The translations under genes were made by a program, and so were the position numbers. Source: Salinicola sp. (lineage in GTDB: Bacteria; Pseudomonadota; Gammaproteobacteria; Pseudomonadales; Halomonadaceae). From it: a DNA stretch of 64,000 nucleotides. Below, one piece after another: positions 60,056-64,000 of the stretch. The stretch is taken from the NCBI GenBank assembly GCA_002695065.1, contig NZNW01000072.1:1-64000 (forward strand), read 5' to 3'. Below the pieces are notes generated by a model. The model was not told the DNA's origin and did no database searches. It saw only the letters and a program-made list of their open reading frames with translations. Every line of letters starts with the position of its first letter. Positions within the stretch are counted from its first letter, which is position 1.

Positions 60056-61078
60056 TTGGCCAAACGACGACGACGCGGTTCGCAGCGCGTCACCATGGGA
60101 GAAGTCGCCAGACTGGCAAACGTGTCGCCGAGCACGGTGTCACTCTATCTGCGTCGTCCGGACGAGGTCTCCCCTAGGCGCGCCGAGAAGATCCAGGCGG
60201 CCATCGACCGGCTGGGCTATCTGCCCAATACCATGGCCGGCGGGCTGGCGTCGTCGCGATCCAACGTGATCGGCGTGCTGGTGCCCACCATCACCAACTC
60301 GTTCTTCTCGGAGACGCTGGAAACCCTCGAGCGCCATCTGCGAAGCGCCGGTTATCAACTGCTGATCGGCAACACCGAATTCGACGATGCGCGGGAGGAG
60401 GAGCTGATTCGCTCGATTCTGAGCTGGAACCCCGCTGGCCTGGTGCTGACCGGCTTCCTGCACACCCGCAAGTCGCTATCGGTGCTGGCCAACAACGATA
60501 CGCCCATCGTCGAGATGTGGGACTACGGCCAGCCGGGGCTGGACATGGTAGTGGGATTCTCTCACCACGCCTGCGGCCGCCTGGTGGCCGAGCACATGCT
60601 GCGGCAGGGACGCCGCCGGATGGCGTTCGTGAGCACCAACTTCCAGCGCGACGTGCGTGCACGGGACCGCTACCACGGCTTTCGGGACACGGTGGAGGCC
60701 GCCGGCGGGACGGTCGAACTGCGGGAGCTGAGCGGACGCAGCCACGCCGAGGAGACCGGACGACTGACCCACGCTCTGATGCAGGATCATCCGGAGATCG
60801 AGGCCATTGCCTGTTCCAACGACATGGTGGCGCTCGGCGTACTGTGCGAATGCCAGCGACAGGCGTGGGACGTTCCCGGCCGCATCGCCCTTGCCGGCTT
60901 CGGCAACCTGGACTTCACCACCAGCACCGTGCCCCCTCTCACCACCATCGAACCGCCACGCCGGGAGATCGGCCAGCACACCGCCCGGCTGCTGCTGGCC
61001 AGTCTTGCCAGCAAACTCCCGGAGGCGGAGAAGCGAATGGATCTGGGGGTGAGGCTGGTGGAACGGGAGAGCGTTTGA
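60056..61078 (+). CDS. LacI-family regulator (GntR-like) of the tct-SSS operon
   Basis: 340 residues from a TTG at 60056, preceded by GAGG. This gives the basic lead KRRRRGSQRVTMGEVARLANVS before the helix-turn-helix (residues 14-35), as in gluconate repressor GntR; an ATG at codon 14 is the alternative. The effector domain shares GntR-like stretches such as IGVLVPTITNSFFSETLETLE and SNDMVALGVLCECQR. Divergent from tctC with operators between, so it probably represses that operon in the absence of a sugar-acid inducer. Confidence 0.83.
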   Translation: MAKRRRRGSQRVTMGEVARLANVSPSTVSLYLRRPDEVSPRRAEKIQAAIDRLGYLPNTMAGGLASSRSNVIGVLVPTITNSFFSETLETLERHLRSAGYQLLIGNTEFDDAREEELIRSILSWNPAGLVLTGFLHTRKSLSVLANNDTPIVEMWDYGQPGLDMVVGFSHHACGRLVAEHMLRQGRRRMAFVSTNFQRDVRARDRYHGFRDTVEAAGGTVELRELSGRSHAEETGRLTHALMQDHPEIEAIACSNDMVALGVLCECQRQAWDVPGRIALAGFGNLDFTTSTVPPLTTIEPPRREIGQHTARLLLASLASKLPEAEKRMDLGVRLVERESV

Positions 61079-61084
61079 GGACAT

Positions 61085-61388
61085 CGGTCATCCGAGAAGG
61101 CGAGGTAAAGCTCTGTAGCGTCCTGAGCCGCCGGTACCGTGATACAGCGTCCTGGGTAGACATGCTCCGGATTGCCGCGACAGGGAAACTCGTCGTCCTC
61201 TACCGGCGCATGTATATCGGCATCGAACGGTCCCGGCTCGTCGGGGTCGAGCGCCAGCAGCTCGTCATGTGAGATGTCGACTACTCGATCAGGAAGCCCT
61301 TATCGGTAACGACATGACCAATCCAGTGCCCCCGAGGCTCATCGAAGGCAAATCGATAAGGCGCCTCGCACGCCTGAATCGAAGTCAC
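61085..61388 (-). pseudogene. Frameshifted coding remnant, unrecognised
   Basis: On the minus strand, 61388 to 61281 encodes a 35-residue stretch (ending GHWIGHVVTDKGFLIE) that stops at TAG. Shifting by one base just before the stop continues with VVDISHDELLALDPDEPGP and further acidic, coding-like sequence to about 61090. The join reads smoothly as one protein, so this looks like a small gene broken by a frameshift. No family is recognised. It otherwise occupies the 387-base gap between the LacI gene and the lipoprotein. Confidence 0.4.
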
Positions 61389-61465
61389 CGGACATTATAA
61401 CCACCCAACACCTTCGGGCTCCTTAACAGCACACTGTCATCCGCGAACTTTGACAGACAGCCTCT

Positions 61466-61891
61466 TTATTGCGAGAACGGTTTGACAGTAAAGCTGACCT
61501 CTTTACCTGAGTCACTCGTATACCTGGTAACCTCGCACTCATCTAGGGATTCCAACCGTTCACCCGAGCCGACTTCCGCTTCATACACAGAAGTATAATC
61601 AGGATCGCTAGACCCAATCGACCCGAGCTGTTGGTGCAATTTAGCTGATCCAGTACTCAAAATTTTCCCTTTGCTTTTGAAAGCAATGCTCACATGCCCT
61701 TCTGGGGGAGGGCCCATGACTGGGGCAGTTGCAACAACAACAGCCTTCGCATCATCTGACTCATAAAAGATGTTGCCAGGCTCGCACTCGAGAATACTTA
61801 CGACGGCTTCCACTTTCTCAGACTGACCCCCTTCGCAGCCCGACAAAAAAACCAAAAGCCCGCACAAGACAAATATTTTATCGCCTTTCAA
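61466..61891 (-). CDS. Small lipoprotein of unknown function
   Basis: 141 residues from a TTG at 61891, chosen because AGGAG lies 8 bases upstream and a lipoprotein signal follows immediately: a hydrophobic run then the lipobox LSGC with the lipidated Cys at residue 19. The mature part is acidic, with little regular pattern and a beta-rich look. It starts 20 bases after the membrane-protein gene, so the two are probably co-transcribed. Both are AT-rich relative to the rest of the window. Function unknown. Confidence 0.65.
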   Translation of the reverse strand: MKGDKIFVLCGLLVFLSGCEGGQSEKVEAVVSILECEPGNIFYESDDAKAVVVATAPVMGPPPEGHVSIAFKSKGKILSTGSAKLHQQLGSIGSSDPDYTSVYEAEVGSGERLESLDECEVTRYTSDSGKEVSFTVKPFSQ

Positions 61892-61910
61892 AACAACATC
61901 TCCTAAAAAA

Positions 61911-62948
61911 CTAAAACCCAACGAAACCCGAACCATTCTCAAACAAATTCTTGTTGAACTGTTCTTTTTCGAGCAGCCGTTTATAGAACAGATCATTACT
62001 TAGGAACTGGCCAATTCTTTCAGGCTCTACCCAAGCAAAAGATTTTTTAGCACGAGGAGCGCATGACTTCTCAACAAATTCTGGCCACCTTGGCTCACGG
62101 CATGACTTTAGCACCAGCCATTGTGTGAGCACTAAAGAAAACAAAATTGGATAATAAAGAAAGAAAAGCTTGTGGCGTAGCGACACCAGGAGAGGAGAGA
62201 GGTTTGAAACAACCCTAACGAAGCAATTCCTAAAACTCACTTTCGTCGAGTAATAAATAAATTCATCTCCAGCAGCAGGAGCCGCGTCTTGAGGACCATG
62301 CTCCATATATTTTTCCAGAAAACACCAAAGGGAGAGTATGCGATAAACCTCGTCCCGATGAAAAAAATTACCTACGGAAAAGGTTTCAACAACCGTAGAG
62401 CCATTTAACACATGTCCTCTCAGGGTACATATTTTGCCCGTTCCATCCGTCCCTATATGCCAATAGATATCACCCCAATCCAGAGCCAAAACCCCGCCAA
62501 ACTCTTTGCTCCTGAATACAAAAACCTTACCCGACATCCTGTTGAATCGGACAGGAAAATATCTCCAAGAAAAGAATTCATATCTAAGATACATTTGCCA
62601 GAGAAACAAACCTCCTCCTCCCGTGACGACGGCGAAGACAAAAACAAAAACCAGAAAAAAAACGAAACCGATTGCTTGCGACAAATAATCAGACAAAAGC
62701 ATGAAAAAGACAGAGATCCCGAAAACAAAAAGAACGAAGATCCCCAGTAGGCACACAAGTGTTTTCGCCATTCCTCTTTGGCGCTCACTACAGTCGATCA
62801 TCTCACAGAACTCAGAATTAAAACGAATAAGCGCACCATAAGGGTCTGGCAGATAGGAGGAAGCCTTCTGCAGTAGAAAATGAGAGCGCATCTCTTCTTG
62901 AGATATGCGCCGATTAATTTGAAAAGGTCGAGTCCAACCAAGCATCAT
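61911..62948 (-). CDS. Membrane protein, possibly DUF6708-like
   Basis: 345 residues. Membrane segments are predicted by eye at about 63-84, 92-117 and 259-281. Between them is a soluble beta-rich part: PVRFNRMSGKVFVFR (132-146), LALDWGDIYWHIG (154-166), CTLRGHVLNG. The RFNR/GKVF and WGDI pattern recalls DUF6708 proteins, which I associate with type VI secretion effector or immunity loci; this is memory, not a search. It is AT-rich and followed by a lipoprotein gene. The start could be either of two consecutive ATGs. Confidence 0.6.
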   Translation of the reverse strand: MMLGWTRPFQINRRISQEEMRSHFLLQKASSYLPDPYGALIRFNSEFCEMIDCSERQRGMAKTLVCLLGIFVLFVFGISVFFMLLSDYLSQAIGFVFFLVFVFVFAVVTGGGGLFLWQMYLRYEFFSWRYFPVRFNRMSGKVFVFRSKEFGGVLALDWGDIYWHIGTDGTGKICTLRGHVLNGSTVVETFSVGNFFHRDEVYRILSLWCFLEKYMEHGPQDAAPAAGDEFIYYSTKVSFRNCFVRVVSNLSPLLVSLRHKLFFLYYPILFSLVLTQWLVLKSCREPRWPEFVEKSCAPRAKKSFAWVEPERIGQFLSNDLFYKRLLEKEQFNKNLFENGSGFVGF

Positions 62949-63530
62949 GGTTAATTCTCTTCGTTGCCGTCCGACATAGCCAGCATTGATTCCCTTTGGG
63001 CTTTAACGCTAGGAAAACTGCCATTCCTGTTACTCCCAAAAAAATAGTTTTATCAAGCCGCTTACCTATTCTATCAAGTCAAAGGAAGCCAATAACAGCC
63101 GTTATCACTAGAACCACAAGGTTCAAGAAGACATTAAACCCAGCTCTCGAAAAAATTACAATGCCAAAAAATAACATCGACATACTCAACGTCATTGTTT
63201 TTCAATGTGCTCATCGGCAACTCTCTCGTCCATGAATTGGCATTGGACAGAAAAAGCCCGCATGCCTAAAACAGGGGTGCCAATACCTAGCTGAGTATTG
63301 CGCCCTCCAACACAGACCCAAACCGAGAATTCTGCTTGCCACACTAATTACAACGCATAACCGAGTCACCACCTCGATTAATGATCATACACCTATCGAC
63401 ATATATATAGACTTCATCGACGGACAGCGAGTCGAAGATTATCGACACATCGAAATTTCATTTACCAAGTGATTGAACACGACGACTGCTGTCGACAATC
63501 TCGTCTCCATACAACCAAACTAACCGCCCT
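62949..63530. other. AT-rich intergenic region with a possible small membrane ORF
   Basis: No confident gene in these 582 bases. On the minus strand, 63195 to 63079 could encode a 38-residue hydrophobic peptide (opening MTLSMSMLFFGIVIFSRAG), but it has no ribosome site. A 79-codon frame on the plus strand (62996-63235) lies opposite it and shows no protein character. The region may hold decayed accessory genes. Confidence 0.35.
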
Positions 63531-63998
63531 CTAGCAATTAGCATTACAGAGTGAGTAGTGGTAGGATTTATCGCCAATACTGACCTCTAATTGATCGCGT
63601 TTACGTCGTTCTACTACGTAAAGCTCTCCTTTCCAGCCCCCAGAGAGCATGGTGGCCATACTCATCTCCCCTAAACGACTAGCCGACAGTTTCAATGCAA
63701 CCTTGTCATCCGGATAGCCCACCTCAACCTTGGTAAAGAAAAGCGCCTGCGTTCCCGATCGAGCCGCTTGATAGGAATCAGAGCGGGGGTAGGCAACCAA
63801 GAAAACAAAGTTTTTATCGAAGTCAGTACTAGATAGATTTGGCAAATGGCCACGTGAGTGGCCATAAGACGAGTCTGCCATTTTTTCAAATTCCTCAGCA
63901 TTAAGAACAGGAAAAAACGCCAAATCGGCATACTGAGGCGGGTTATCCCCTGGCTCGCTTTCCAGGGCCATTCCACTTCCCGATAGAATCGCAGACAC
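63531..63998 (-). CDS. Unrecognised protein, cut by the window edge
   Basis: At least 155 residues; the frame is open to the end of the window, so the true start may lie outside. The first visible residues (AILSGSGMALESEPGD) look like the end of a signal peptide, suggesting export. The body has no motif I recognise; the C-terminus carries two Cys (SLCNANC) that might form a disulfide. It belongs to the same AT-rich accessory stretch as the lipoprotein and the membrane protein. Confidence 0.5.
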   Translation of the reverse strand: MSAILSGSGMALESEPGDNPPQYADLAFFPVLNAEEFEKMADSSYGHSRGHLPNLSSTDFDKNFVFLVAYPRSDSYQAARSGTQALFFTKVEVGYPDDKVALKLSASRLGEMSMATMLSGGWKGELYVVERRKRDQLEVSIGDKSYHYSLCNANC

Positions 63999-64000
63999 TA

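Noticed and set aside
62996..63235. 79-codon plus-strand frame in the AT-rich region
   Set aside because: Low-complexity Lys/Thr-rich sequence, no ribosome site, and it lies opposite another weak candidate.

Overview
The window reads as chromosomal DNA of a halophilic gammaproteobacterium of the Halomonadaceae (Halomonas/Chromohalobacter type). The reasons are high GC, dense transport and catabolic operons, an OsmC-YcaO fusion, a betaine/proline-type binding protein, and an eight-gene sulfolactate cluster with the gene content described for Chromohalobacter salexigens. No rRNA, tRNA, CRISPR array, phage or transposase gene was seen.

Layout. 0-2.9 kb: ugpAEC, a glycerol-3-phosphate type ABC importer whose binding protein should lie just left of the window. 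2.9-8.6 kb: dppABCDF dipeptide importer (minus strand). 8.9-20 kb: a uronate-oligosaccharide locus with a GH105 hydrolase, TRAP transporter (P, then Q and M), LacI regulator, kduD, kduI, an unrecognised 819-residue barrel-like protein and a LamB/ScrY-type porin. Two near-identical ATGAAA-N5-TTTCAT palindromes flank the regulator. 20-25.3 kb: a lone proX-like binding protein, then glpD, glpF, glpK. 25.3-33.1 kb: OsmC-YcaO fusion, a GFA-family protein with an odd start, phoD, an MFS transporter, mdaB and a divergent LysR regulator with a 15-bp palindrome between them.

33.3-38.0 kb: one 1578-residue acidic, moderate-GC gene with repeated EF-hand-like modules and a hydrophobic core, resembling type III translocators of the HrpK/HrpF/NopX group, with no secretion genes nearby. 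38.5-44.2 kb: LacI regulator, ABC importer and a GpdQ-like phosphodiesterase, probably for scavenging a phosphodiester. 44.2-51.8 kb: comC, slcC, a tripartite tricarboxylate transporter (TTT, SlcHFG), suyB and suyA, with suyR divergent. Together these would import both sulfolactate enantiomers, interconvert them through sulfopyruvate and cleave (R)-sulfolactate to pyruvate and sulfite. A short inverted-repeat element sits inside this operon, and a relative lies at 59.8 kb.

51.8-61.1 kb: an uncharacterised operon (TTT transporter, sodium symporter, enolase-superfamily enzyme, alkaline-phosphatase-superfamily hydrolase) with two AGCGCT-centred operators and a LacI regulator. 61.1-64 kb: AT-rich accessory DNA with a frameshifted remnant, a lipoprotein, a membrane protein that may be DUF6708-like and a gene cut by the window edge. 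The main candidates for undescribed biology are the HrpK-like protein, the 819-residue protein in the uronate locus and the 51.8-59.6 kb operon.
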